Shown here in pieces: positions 10,970 through 21,765 of a stretch of DNA of 64,000 nucleotides. The stretch is from contig OY997592.1 in assembly GCA_963921825.1 (NCBI GenBank), forward strand, positions 55,634,336 to 55,698,335. Reading direction: 5' to 3'. Position numbers and translations under genes: made by a program. The notes beneath the pieces are model-generated. The model did no database searches and was not told where the DNA came from. It worked only from the letters and a program-made list of their open reading frames with translations. Numbering within the stretch: the stretch's first letter is position 1; every line of letters begins with the position of its first letter. This stretch comes from Erodium maritimum (taxonomy: Eukaryota; Streptophyta; Magnoliopsida; Geraniales; Geraniaceae).

Positions 10970-12292
10970 AGACGACGTGTTGCGAGAGGCACATCATTCG
11001 CGTCTTACAGTGCACCCGGGGGGCACCAAGATGTACCGTGACCTCAGACGGCACTACTGGTGGCGCGGTATGAGGAGGGCAGTCGCAGAGTTTGTGTCGA
11101 GATGCCTCGTCTGTCAGCAGGTGAAGGCCGAGCATCAGCGTCCAGCGGGATTGTTACAGCCACTACCGATTGCTCAGTGGAAGTGGGTGCACATTACGAT
11201 GGACTTCGTGTGTGGACTACCGAGATCGCCAAAGGGAAACGACGCCGTGTGGGTGGTAGTCGACCGGTTGACCAAGTCGGCCCACTTCCTGGCTATGAGG
11301 ATGACAGTCCCGGTCGACAAGTTGAGCAGCTTGTATATTCAGGAGATAGTGCGTCTCCACGGGGTCCCGGTGTCGATAGTGTCTAACAGAGATCCCCGCT
11401 TCACGTCCAGGTTTTGGCCGAGTCTGCAGAAGGCATTGGGGACCGAGGTTCTACTCAGCACATCACATCATCCCCAGACAGACGGTCAGTCCACACACCT
11501 GACCGTCTTGGAGGACATGCTGCGAGCATGTGTGCTGGATTTCAGGGGATCTTGGGAGACCCACCTGTCGTTGGCCGAGTTCGCCTACAAAAACAGCTTC
11601 CAGGCCAGTATCGGGATGGCACCTTTCGAAGCGTTGTATGGGAGGCCGTGTCGGTCACCAGTATGTTGGGCAGAGGTGGGGGACAAGAGTCTGCTAGGGC
11701 CATATCTTGTCAGAGAGACGACGGAGAAAGTCGCACTGATCCGCGATCAGTTGAGGACCGCGCAGAACCGGCAGAAGAGTTATGCCGACAGGCGACGTCG
11801 ACCCCTTGAGTTTGCAGTCGGGGATCACGTGTTCCTGAAGGTGAGCCCGAGGAAGGGGCTGGTGCGGTTCAGGCGCAGCGGGGGCAAGTTGGCTCCGAGG
11901 TACATTGGCCCATTCGAGATTTTGGGCAGAGTGGGAACAGTGGCTTATCGTCTGGCGTTGCCACCGCAACTTGGGAGAGTCCATAACGTCTTCCACGTGT
12001 CTCAGTTGCGCCAGTACAACGCAGACCCCTCCCACGTCATTGAGTGGACTGATATCGAGGTGGCTGATGATGTATCCTATGAGGAGTAGCCGGTTCGGAT
12101 CATGGACACACGGGAGCAGATTCTGCGGGGAGGCAAGATTATCCGCTTGGTCCGAGTACAGTGGAAACATCACGGGGCTGAGTCGACGTGGGAACGCGAG
12201 GACGAGGTTCGCGCGAAGTATCCCAACCTGTTCGACTCCCGAGGTACGTCTGTTTTAAAATTCGCTGACGAAATTCCTTTAAGGGGGGTAGA
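10920..12292 (+). pseudogene. pol: integrase plus chromodomain, catalytic residues altered
   Basis: The frame continues to 12089 and, after a TAG at 12087-12089, to the 3' LTR. The N-terminal HHCC zinc domain is visible (HHSRLTVHPG ... CLVCQQVK). The core has the first catalytic Asp in TMDFVCGLP. Two residues expected for the D,D35E triad differ: the usual SDRD reads SNRD (Asn at 11385-11387), and the Glu normally following DGQS is Thr (11493-11495). The GPF/Y region (KLAPRYIGPFEIL) and NVFHVSQLR follow. The C-terminal chromodomain, IRLVRVQWKHHGAESTWERE, lies at about 12145-12210. In chromoviruses it guides integration to marked heterochromatin. This copy could not supply active integrase. 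Confidence 0.85.
12281..12290 (+). other. Polypurine tract of the Tekay-like element
   Basis: AAGGGGGGTA ends 3 nt before the 3' LTR start. It is the expected plus-strand primer site. Confidence 0.75.
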
Positions 12293-12293
12293 C

Positions 12294-14285
12294 TGTAATA
12301 ACCACTTCTGGTCAACGTTAGTCAAACCGGCGAAAAGCAGGAAAATTTAAAAATTTTAAGACAGACATTTAACTTAACCTAAATTGACCCCGAGGTCATA
12401 CCGGACTTAAGTTGACCCCGTTATCGACCAAAATGAGTTCCAGGGGACTCAGGGCAACTTTCTGATCAATTTGGGAAATGTTGACTTTTCGCTGGAAAAG
12501 TCAACCGAGCAACGTTTTGTTCCATTCGATGACCGTTTTGGATCCAAAAAGCTTAGACGTCATCGCAGCGGTCTTAGTTGAGCCGTTTCCTTGTAGCCCG
12601 CCAAGTTTCGTAATTTCTTGGGAAAAGTGACCGTTCGGGTCCCGAAACGTCCGATTTTCGCGAATCTGATTGGAAAATATCTAGTAGATATTTGCCCAAA
12701 AAGGTGGGGGACCCACCTTGCCACTTGTCAACCAAGTGGTGGTGTTAGGTTTTGGGGGGAAAATGAGTGGTGAGGGGTTATAGGGGGGTTCGGCCATCAC
12801 TAACCAAAAAGAAAAAAAGAAATAGAAAAGAAGAGAGAGTTTGGAGAAGAAGAAGAGAGAAGAGAGGAAGAGCTAGGGTTTGGAAGAAGGCTAGCCCTTG
12901 GATCGTCTCAAGTCAAAGAGCAATTGTCTTCCCCTCATCCTCCTCTACGGTTTGTACTGAACCGATCGTCATTTTGGTTAATTTCTTGAAAGCTAGGGTT
13001 TGGGTAAACTATGAGTTAGGGTTGTAATGAGGTTGGGGGTTCGTTGGAGACGTTTTTGAGCGGTTTTGGAACGTTTTCCAGTGACCGGGAGCTCGGGGGA
13101 GCTCCGGCCACCGTGTGGGGTGGCCGGCTGCCGTGTGGGGTGGCCGGTTGGCCGTGTGAGGTGGCTGGCCGTGCCTTTTGGAGGCTGGCCGGACCTAGCC
13201 GGACCTGGCCGGTGCTGGCCGGACCGGGCCGGTGCTGGCCAGACCGGGCCGGTGTTGGCCAGACCGGGCCGGTGCTGGCCGGACCTCGGGGTGGCTGGCC
13301 GGAGCTAGGGCTAGCCACCACCAAGGTGGGCCGAGCCCTAAAAGACCCTAGGGCCCACGGCCAAGTGGGTCGGGTGGGGCCCACGTGCTCGGGTGCTCGG
13401 TTTTTAACGTTCGGGTGGTTTAAAACGTTCCCCGGACCATTTATCCTTAACCGAATCAAAAATTGGAATTAAATTGGAAAAGTTGTAATTAACGGGTTTG
13501 AGAAACTTTAAACGTTAATTAATTGACTCGGAAGGCGGAATTCGATTCCGTCAAGTACATTGGGTTCCTTGAACTACTCTAAGACCGTAGAAACGAAAAC
13601 GGGGCTTTTGGAGCCCCGGAAGGCAATTTACTAAACCCGGGAAGATTCTCCATGTTGGGCGAATCGGGCCTTTACGGGTCGTTTATCGACAATGTCGAGT
13701 AATTGGTAAGTTTGGGAGTGATCGACATTGTCGGGGTTACGTTTGGGCGTTAAGTTATTGAATTTCGGTTTATTCGTACTAGTTTAATAATGCTTGAAAT
13801 TGTGTTCTTTTAGATCGTGCTACGGACCGAGGCAAAGGGAAGCTCGACGAGTGACTGGGATCACATCGAGGTTTAGTGGAGCGCTTTTGGAGTTATATAC
13901 GAGGTAGGGAAAAGTAGCCGGGTCTCGGCCCTGACTAGGGAAAGTTAACTGTAGAATTGCATGTGACACCGAGGTGTCGTGGGTTATTTAGGTTATCGAA
14001 TATTAGAAAAGCATGTTGCGGGAACTTAACAATTATTGGAAAGGCATGTGACACTTAGTAGTGTCGTAGGAGCAGAGAACTTACCGATGTTAGATTTACT
14101 GGAGGCATATGACCATGCCCGGAGGTTGTTTGTGAAACTAGTGATCTTAGGACTGTTGGAGGTATCGAGTATGCCGGAGGTTGTTGTGTGTTATTATTGT
14201 TGAGTTTTGGGTGGTCTTGAGAGCCCGTGTTATTTATTGTTGAGTTTTGGGTGGCCTTGAGAGCCCGTGTTATTTATTGTTGAGT
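12294..14285 (+). repeat. 3' LTR of Tekay-like element, first part
   Basis: Begins TGTAATAACC and aligns with 3759 onward. The GGCCGG-rich stretch (about 13130-13300) is longer than in the 5' LTR. It is broken at the 40-bp array by the CACTA element; the last three bases, AGT (14283-14285), are the left copy of that element's TSD. Confidence 0.92.
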
Positions 14286-14299
14286 CACTACAAGGAAAA

Positions 14300-14835
14300 G
14301 TAGCTCATGCGACTCTATTATGGAGTCGCAGAGGTCTCTTATGTAGTCGCATAAGTTTCTTAATAACTTCTACGACTCCATAACCCGGAGTCGCACTGTA
14401 GGTCGTCGCCATTTCACCTCTACGACTACATACATTGTTGTCGTAGTAGTTAAAGCCTTTACGACGACTTATATGGCGTCATAGAGATAAATAACTCCTA
14501 CGACGACTTATATGGCGTTGTAGTGATAAATAACTCCTACGACATCAAAGATGGCGTCAGAGAAGTAGTTTGTCATAACCTCTACGACTACAACGATGGA
14601 GTCGGAGAGGATTGTATATCATAACCTCTACGACCATGTAGATGTAGTCGTGGAGGTTTCAATCCTCTGTGACTACATCTATGGTGTCGTAGAGGGTGGT
14701 ATGCCCTATCCTCTATGACTACATGTTTGTGTTCACAGAGGTTATGACATACAATCCTCTACGACTCCATAGATGGTGTCACAGATGATTGTATATCATA
14801 ACCTCTACGACCACGTATATGTAGTCTGGTTACTA
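14300..14835. repeat. Left subterminal repeat region of the CACTA element
   Basis: Many copies of CTACGAC and GTCGTAG about 20-35 bp apart, often as facing pairs such as CCTCTACGACTACAT and GTCGTAGAGG, so the strand can fold into repeated short hairpins. Expected to bind CACTA transposase. Confidence 0.85.
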
Positions 14836-16073
14836 GGGGTGTAGCCGGACCAGTTATCCAGTCCGTAGCTCATTTAAATGTTCAGTCTGGTTCAACCGGA
14901 TATCAAAAATCAATGTCCATAACCGATCCGAATTACCTATAAAATTCCAGATTTTTGGATCTCCGGTTCTGGATTTTATCCAAATTTAAATAGGCTGACT
15001 GTTCTGACCCCATTTACATAAGCGACCCTAACTGCCTGATGAGATAGACCGTTCCAAAATCATTTATAAAAAACATTAAGCAAGGATCATTGAGTCAATG
15101 ATCAGTGCCTAATGATAAAAAAATAATAACATACATTGTAATCATCATAATATTACTTATTATTATGAAACTTAAGACATAAGAACAAATAATACGAACA
15201 ATTTACAAATAATATGGAATTAGTATCAAATTTCCCTATGCCATGTTCCTTCCTTTTATAATCAAGGCTCCAACAACTTCCTTCTCAACATTCACTTGAC
15301 ACCTATCAAAGAATATACAAAATCATATTAAACCAAAACAATAATCATATTCAAAACTAAACATGTAAAAGATTTAAGCTGGAATAATAAAAATAGAACG
15401 TTAAAACAGCTACAAACACAATTTTGTGCATAATAAGAAACACATCAAACATAATGGATCACTTTTTTGTTCTTTTACCTTGATTTTTCAAATTATGGAC
15501 AATTACAAAAAAAGGGTTTTCGAACTCCATTAATATTAATGGATTTTTATATTTGTGCACTGAATACAGACACGAAATTCTTTATGTCTGTTTAACCCAA
15601 CAAAGTTATAAGTTTTTTCAAGTATTATCATTTGTAATTTCGTTAGAGATGACAATCTCTTGTAAACTTGAAAATTTATGCCATTTTTACAAACTTTAAA
15701 TCTTATGTGAGTTTTACAAAATTAACATACCTATTACCTGTCATAAAAAAAATACTCAGTCTATGTTTACAAAATCATAAATAGTTAACAACTCTTATTA
15801 TTTGGTCTTATGAATCCAAAAAAAGTACTAGGAGTGATAAAAACCTATTCACGATGCTTACTAATCATTCCATTTTATACAATAAATCATTTTGTACAAA
15901 ACTTAAAACTATATTTGCAAGTTAAGAGTTTCGGACACCTATTATCATAAGCATTATATAGTTCATGCATCAATTTCAGAGATCTATTTTAATATTCATA
16001 ATAGTTCATGGAATGACGGAAAAAGCAGCAAAAAACGGCCAACAAATCTGATTATTGAATAATCCAGAGATGT
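14836..16073. other. AT-rich CACTA interior without recognisable gene
   Basis: About 1.2 kb with no coding signal. It opens with TAGGGGTGTAGCCGG, a start resembling some hAT-type non-autonomous elements, but I found no matching opposite end. Otherwise simple AT-rich sequence. Confidence 0.45.
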
Positions 16074-17480
16074 GATGAGACGATATACCTGATTCGACTT
16101 CTAAATGGCGGCGGGGGAATGGAATATTCAGGTTGATACTGATTTGATGATCGCCTCTTGGTTACCTCAGACGGAAACATGAGGGTCTTGTGGAGAAGAC
16201 GTGGTTTGGTGGTGTGAGAGAGAGAGAGAGAGAGAGAGAGGAGGAGTTGTAGCCATGGGAGAGAGGCGAGGTGTGGCTGAGCGAGAGGGAGGCGTGAAAT
16301 GAGAAATGGTTATAACTAATAGACATATGGATGTGGACAGATGTATTGGAGGTGACCTACAAGCATGGGCCACTACGCCACTACAACTAGTCAACTAGGC
16401 AACACTTCAGTAAAAACATATATTTCACTAAAACTAATATATATAATAGGGATGATCAATAAGTGATTAAATTGATATATGTATTTATATTTTATGGATT
16501 GAATTTTAATATATTTTATGGAAAGAAGTGGAACGTCGGAATTCTCGGACTCTCCGAGGGTAGCGTTTCCCAAAGGGAGGGAGGTTGAGTCGCCGCGGGC
16601 GGCGGATGAGGCAACCCAGATGTTCTTCACGGCGGCTCGGGAACCCGAGGACAATGTAGAAATAAAGGGTCGGCGGCCAGTGGAGCATACGACGGCGTAG
16701 CAGCGTGGGATTCTCAGGCGAATGCCAGTGTAAGACATCGCCCTCGGTAGAGGGTGGGAAACACCGGTGGTGGTCCCGAGGACCGGCTCGCCGCCGAGGG
16801 GTTTTTGCTGCGGAACCTTGATGACCCGACAGATGGAGGCTCGGGCGGAGGAGGAGGGTCCAACTGACCCTGTCCCAATCGCGACGGGGGCGTCGGAGCA
16901 AGGTTCAGGCCGGAACGAGGAGGCGGATTCGATGACAGGGTCGTGGAAGCGGCGGCCTGAGAAGTAGCTTGTTAGGGCTTCCCAGGGAGAGAAGGTTGAT
17001 GGGCCACATGGCCCAGAGGATGAGCCTCGTATGAGGGAGGAGGAAGACGAGGGGGACTCGGAAGGGACTCACTCTTACAGGGCATCACATATAGTGGCGG
17101 GGGGGGGGGGGGGGGGGGGGGGCACAAGCACCCTCGCCTCTAGGAATGAGCCCACGTCGGTCCAAAGGGGGGTCCACCGGCCATACCGCCCCTCTGGATG
17201 TAAGGTGACATCGGTACCACCAAGGCTCGGCCCGGTATCCCTCTACCAATCTAGTGGCCAGCATTCCCGCGTTTTGGATCCCTACCTCTATCATTCAAGG
17301 GTGGACGACGCACGCTGGCACCTAGAGGGAATACCTAGTCCACCACTGAAACCTCGTACAAGGAGTCTGCTCGACCCTTGACACCCAGTCTGATGAAGCT
17401 GTATCGGTTTCCGCACAGGACGTTGTCGCAATACAAATCTCCAGATGACCCCAGATCCACAAATAGCGCTTTTACATTAT
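16074..17480. other. GC-rich block inside CACTA, possibly captured host sequence
   Basis: Composition changes sharply at about 16509-17400, which is GC-rich in an otherwise AT-rich element. It contains a (GA)n run at about 16216-16241 and a run of 24 G at 17099-17122. Short open frames exist on both strands (for example 16391-16738 minus, 16518-16700 plus), and one minus frame has a Ser/Arg-rich start like an organelle-targeting peptide. None is recognised. CACTA elements often pick up gene pieces, so capture is plausible but unproven. Confidence 0.4.
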
Positions 17481-17859
17481 GTCATGTTGCTTTATCAGTT
17501 TTATTTCCAGTACTTTTACTTTCGAACTATTGTATGTTTAGGTTTGAATTAATATAAGCTCGTATTTCTAAAAAAATATATATGTAATATGAATGAATCG
17601 AGTGAGTATATCTATTAAAAAATAATGAAATGCTTAGGAAATAAATTGAGTATATTATTACGAAATAAATTTTGGCCAAAAAAATAACCGCCATTTTAGA
17701 AAAACATAAATGATTCGGCAACATTATAGAAAAAATTAAAATAACATGTTCATTAATGACCATTAAGACTAATTTATATACTAAATAAATTATATGATAT
17801 GATAGGTAAACTTTTGTGATTAAGAAATTAACAAATTTTTGTGGTATAAAAAATTAATA

Positions 17860-18405
17860 CATTTTCAAACCCAAACCTAACTAAACCCTCTCAAACCTAA
17901 CTAAACCCTCCAAACCGTCCTAACCCCCAAACCCTCTCAAACCCTCCAAACCCAATTAAACCCTTCAAACCCTCTAAAAACCTCTTAAACCCTACAAAAC
18001 CCTCCTAAATCCTCTAAAACCTAACTAACCCTCCAAACCCTCCAAACCCTCTGAAAACCTCTTAAACCGTACAACCCCCCTAACCCATGATAAACCCTCC
18101 ATACCCTCTTAAACCCTCTCAAACCTAACTAAACCCTCCAAATCGCCCTAACCCCCAAAACCCTCTCAAACCCTCTGAAAACTTCTTAAACCCTACAAAA
18201 CCCTCCAAACCGCCTAACCCTCAAAACCTTCTCACACCCTCCAAACCCTCTGAAAACTTTCCTAAACCGTACAAAACCCTCCTAACCCATGATAAACCCT
18301 CTCAAACCTAACTAAACCCCCAATCCCAATTCAACCCTCCAAACCCTCTGAAAACATCTTAAACCCTCCAAAACCCTCCTAACCCTCCAAACTATAAAAT
18401 AACCA
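17860..18405 (+). repeat. Degenerate telomere-like AAACCCT tract
   Basis: About 540 bp of irregular AAACCCTC, AAACCTAACT and CCTCCAAACC units, clearly related to the plant telomere word AAACCCT but with no perfect long run. It lies within the CACTA element. Confidence 0.75.
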
Positions 18406-18914
18406 AAGGGTATGAAAGTTAGATAGAGAAGAAGGAGAAAGCTGGAAGGAGCTTAAAGAAGAAGAAGAATAGCTATTACTGTCAGAGGCTGCAACAATGG
18501 CTGCCCCCTTTTCTTATTATATAGTTTTGAAATTCAAGAGAGGATTATGGATATGATCATTTGACCAGGGTTGGCCCTATCAATACGGAAGGCTTAGGAA
18601 AAAATAAAAATAGTAGGCCTTTTTAATAGAATAGAGAAAATATTTAAATAATTTTAAATAAAGAAGTAAAATAAGTCTTATTTCAGTAATAAATACCGGT
18701 CATAAGAAATTACATATCAATATAAAATTTGTAATATTTTCACAACTTTTTCTTCATCCTCTCTGTTTTCAATTCAATCATTTATTTGGTGCATATTACT
18801 TCTTAGTCCCTTTAATTAAATGTGTTCCACTATGATTAAAACCAGATAGAGGCTCGGGTTGTGAGTAAACCAATCCTATTTTATGTATTTAAAAAAATAT
18901 ATAATTATACGATG
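18406..18914. other. CACTA interior, nothing identified
   Basis: AT-rich sequence between the telomere-like tract and the right subterminal repeats. No gene or repeat identified. Confidence 0.4.
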
Positions 18915-19445
18915 TATTCTCACAAGTTGACTATGCTCCTACGACTGCATTCTATGGAGTCATAGATGTTCAGTGCCTCTATGACTACAATGTTCGGTTA
19001 TGTATGGGGTCGTAGAGGTACCACACCTACTACGACTCCAATCTTTGCGGTCATAAAGGTAACGTAACCCTACGACTAAATATAATGGTGTCGTAGTAGG
19101 TGTACTACCTCTACAACATCATACAGAAGCGCACATCGTAGTCGTAGAGGCACTGAACCTCTACGACTCCATAAAATGTAGTCGTAGGAGCAATGAACTT
19201 CTACGACTCTTTAAAATATAGTCGAAGGAGCAATGAACTTCTATGACTACAATTTATGGAGTCGAAGAGGTTAAGTGCCTCTACGACTACTATTTATGGA
19301 GTCAAAGAGGTTCAGTGCCTCTACTACTACAATGTGCGGTTATGTATGGAGTCATATAAGATCCTCTTACTACGACCACGTATAATGTAGTCGTAGAAGT
19401 CAACAGCTTCTACAACGTCATTAAAAATCCTTGTCGCAGAAGTGA
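18915..19445. repeat. Right subterminal repeat region of the CACTA element
   Basis: Same CTACGAC/GTCGTAG vocabulary as the left side, again in both orientations, ending about 15 bp before the GTGTAGTG terminus. Confidence 0.85.
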
Positions 19446-19460
19446 AAAGCTGGTGTAGTG

Positions 19461-20497
19461 AGTTTTGGGTGGCCTTGAGAGCCCGTGTTACCATTGCTGA
19501 GTCTTGGGTGGCCATGAGAGCCCGTGTTGTGGTTTGGTGTTTTGGGTGGCCGTGAGAGCCCGTGGGGTCGTGAACCCGTACTTTACCGTTGGTGTCTTGG
19601 GTGGCCATGAGGGCCCGTAGGGTTGTTGAACCCGTGTTTTGTTGTTGGTGTTTTGGTGGCCTTGAGTGCCTGTGGAGTTGATACTGGTGTCGTTACTATC
19701 TGTTGAACTTGTTTGTGATTGTGATTGGTTACTTGATATTGGTGGAGGTTGTGTGGTGTAGCTAGCCTCCCGACTGGGATCGGGAGAAGCGGAGAGGTTG
19801 TGGGCTAGCTCCCCGATTGGGATCGGGGGAAGGACGCGCGGGTGTGGCTAACCACCCGACTGGGATCGGGTGAAGCGGAGAGGTTGTGGGTTAGCCTCCC
19901 GACTGGGATCGGGAGAAGTTGCGCGACAGGTCGACCGCCTGGCCCGACTGGGATCGGAAAGGGCGAGATACAGAGATGGTTACTGAACAGCTGGTTTGCG
20001 ATCCTTTGTGATCTTGTTTGGTATTGTGTGGTTGTCAGTCGTGTCTTTGGAGGAGGTCGTCAATCATAGTGTGGGGTCTACTTACTGTGTCCGAGCGTTG
20101 AGTCGGTTGAGGAAAGTAATCTGGTCGTGTGTGTGTCTCTTGAGTCGTTGTTGGTGTCACCGGCTCTTTCTGCTAAGTATGCCATAATCAGTCTGTTATC
20201 TGTGGTGGTGAGCGAACGCTCACCCCTAGCTGCTTTTCCTACAGGTACCGTTCGCAGTCTGGACTAGGTGAGCTTCTGAAGCTTGAAGAGCTTGAAGCGG
20301 GCTTCTGGGTGTTTTGAGTCTAGTGACGTGTACCTCGTTTTGTCCAAGTGTTGGGACTTATTTTTGAGATGTAAATATTATGATTTTGTGGAACTAAACT
20401 GGCTTTTTAAAGTGTTTTAATGAAAACAGGTTTCAATTATTGTAACTTTTTAAACGTTCGCGTCCCTAGTTCGGTTCGCTGAAATTGGGGCGTGACA
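19461..20497 (+). repeat. 3' LTR of Tekay-like element, second part
   Basis: Starts with the right AGT copy of the CACTA TSD and runs to GCGTGACA at 20497. It aligns with 5' LTR positions from about 5740 to 6779. Without the insertion the 3' LTR would be about 3,026 bp, close to the 3,021 bp of the 5' LTR. Confidence 0.92.
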
Positions 20498-20502
20498 CTT
20501 AG

Positions 20503-20514
20503 GCTCTGATACCA
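20503..20514 (-). other. Primer-binding site of the pararetrovirus (tRNA-Met type)
   Basis: On the minus strand this reads TGGTATCAGAGC, the plant tRNA-Met primer site that marks position 1 of caulimovirid genomes. It begins right after the Ty3 TSD, so the retrotransposon landed immediately beside it. Confidence 0.88.
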
Positions 20515-20531
20515 CTTTTGTGTTGGATCTT

Positions 20532-20657
20532 GATGATACTGATGATAGTATGAAAATGGAGAACAATATGTGTACAATCACACAAGCGAAGGTGGATGAT
20601 ACTGATGATAGTATGAAGATGGAGAACAATAGGTGTACAAACACACAAGCACTATTT
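20532..20657. repeat. 63-bp tandem duplication beside the viral primer site
   Basis: GATGATACTGATGATAGTAT starts at 20532 and again at 20595, each followed by ATGGAGAACAATA and GTGTACAA. Two units with a few differences, in the viral region upstream of the primer site. Confidence 0.85.
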
Positions 20658-21150
20658 ATTTCTGCAAATCTTACAAGCGTACATTACAGAGGAAAACCAA
20701 CTCCTTCTTATAGAAAAATTCCTAATCATGACAAGCACTCAATCTTGCCACTAAAAACACGCATTTAAAAGTGATGGAGTCCCTCCACCTTACATTGTCT
20801 TTATTCCCAATATTATTGGCACATTAAAGCACTTTAATAAGATAGTGGATTCCCATCACCTCCACTTTATCTTTTTCTTCAATATTATTGCAAGGATGGA
20901 CGAGACTTGGATTCCTATCTCACCCACTTTTTTCTTTGTCTTCAACATTATTGCAAGGATGGACAAGACTTGATATTCATCCCCTTATCTAGAAATTGTT
21001 TAGCTATTAGCTAGAATAATTAGGTTCCCCCTCTGGGGCCTTGAGTTTACTGGCTTACTGCTTCTATGAGTGAGTCCCAGTAATCCCCAAGAGTCGGCTC
21101 ATCTTCTTCATCTTGGGATTCCCCTGCAAGAATCTGGAAAGAATTCAGAT

Positions 21151-21354
21151 TCATTGAACCTTGGGATGACGCCTCCATTGCGTCTCCGTTGTATTCGTTG
21201 ATTGTTTTAGGAAGACTGCCATGAACTGTTGTTTCATGAAATCTAAGGCCCTGACTGTTATCTGTCCTTCAGATTCAGCAGGATATTTCCGTTGGAGATA
21301 TTCTTTTAGCTTAGCCAATTCCATGTGTTGATGGGCTGGTTGCTGATGCATGAT
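21151..21354 (-). pseudogene. Tail of a pararetroviral 3' frame
   Basis: About 66 residues ending at 21151, with LKEYLQRKYP, ALDFMKQQFMAVFLKQ and a hydrophilic end. The position just upstream of the viral intergenic region suggests the C-terminus of the polymerase polyprotein or of a last viral frame. I cannot decide which. The first residues of the track frame (to 21369) run into an unrelated MITE, so the gene is truncated there. Confidence 0.5.
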
Positions 21355-21765
21355 AGCCTTATTGTGCAAACTGCGAACGCACGAGAGCCATAGGATCCGC
21401 CCAAAGTGATGTCAACAGAGCGCACTAGATGCTGACATGTGGTCAATTAAATATATAAATACCGCACCTTATTGTGAAAACTACGAGCGCACAAGATGCT
21501 GACAAGTGGGCACGCGCGCACAGTGTTGATAGTTTATATAGCACGGTGCTGATAGTTTAGTACAAAATGTGCTGATAGGTTACATTTGTACTAAACTATC
21601 AGCACTGTGTTACGTAAACTATCAGCATTGTGCGCGCGTGCACCAGCAGCGCGCGCCACGTTTCAGCATCTGAAGCGCTCTACTGACATCACTTTGACAG
21701 CATCCTGTGGCTCTCGTGCGTTCGCAGTTTTCACAATAAGAGCCGTTTGTACTGGATTACTACCC
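21355..21765. mobile_element. Hairpin MITE with TA-microsatellite end, copy 1
   Basis: Almost the whole element is one inverted repeat. Left arm TTATTGTGCAAACTGCGAAC near 21358 pairs with the arm ending at about 21742, and inner blocks (GATAGTTTAGTACAAA against TTTGTACTAAACTATC) pair around a centre near 21580. It ends in ACTACCC followed by (TA)n at 21766-21781. A relative lies at 63665-63988. It has no coding capacity. Its outer left tip seems to be missing where it meets the viral sequence. Confidence 0.8.

Larger units (their letters stand above)
14286..19460 (+). mobile_element. Non-autonomous CACTA (En/Spm) transposon, 5,175 bp
   Basis: It starts CACTACAAGGAAAAG and ends GTGTAGTG, with a 3-bp TSD AGT (14283-14285 and 19461-19463); removing it restores the LTR array exactly. 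CACTA ends and 3-bp TSD are diagnostic. Both subterminal regions (about 14300-14835 and 18915-19445) are packed with CTACGACT/GTCGTAG words in both orientations, the pattern of transposase-binding sites in this superfamily. I see no TNP2-type transposase, so it would depend on an autonomous relative. The terminal repeats match perfectly only over about 7 bp. Confidence 0.93.
3759..20497 (+). mobile_element. Ty3/gypsy chromovirus (Tekay/Del-like), full length with nested insertion
   Basis: A plus-strand LTR retrotransposon with 5' LTR 3759-6779, tRNA-Met primer site, gag-pol frame with C-terminal chromodomain, polypurine tract, and a 3' LTR 12294-20497 interrupted by a CACTA element. The LTRs begin TGTAATAACC and end GGGGCGTGACA, and a 5-bp TSD (CTTAG) flanks the whole. 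LTRs of about 3 kb and a terminal chromodomain fit the Tekay/Del clade. By eye the first 500 bp of the two LTRs differ at roughly 20 positions. Gag-pol holds five in-frame stops and at least two frameshifts, so the copy is defective. Three solo LTRs of the same family occur downstream. Confidence 0.92.
20498..21354 (-). mobile_element. Endogenous pararetrovirus, right segment (intergenic region and 3' end)
   Basis: Begins with the second CTTAG TSD. Read on the minus strand it contains, from right to left, the tail of an open frame (21151-21354), about 500 bp of noncoding sequence where the viral promoter and terminator should lie, a 63-bp duplication, and the tRNA-Met primer site. It joins logically to 3758. 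Past 21354 the sequence changes to a MITE, so the virus is also truncated on this side. Confidence 0.75.

Noticed and set aside
17860..18405. True telomere or chromosome end
   Set aside because: Units are highly irregular, not terminal, and enclosed by a transposon with an intact target duplication.
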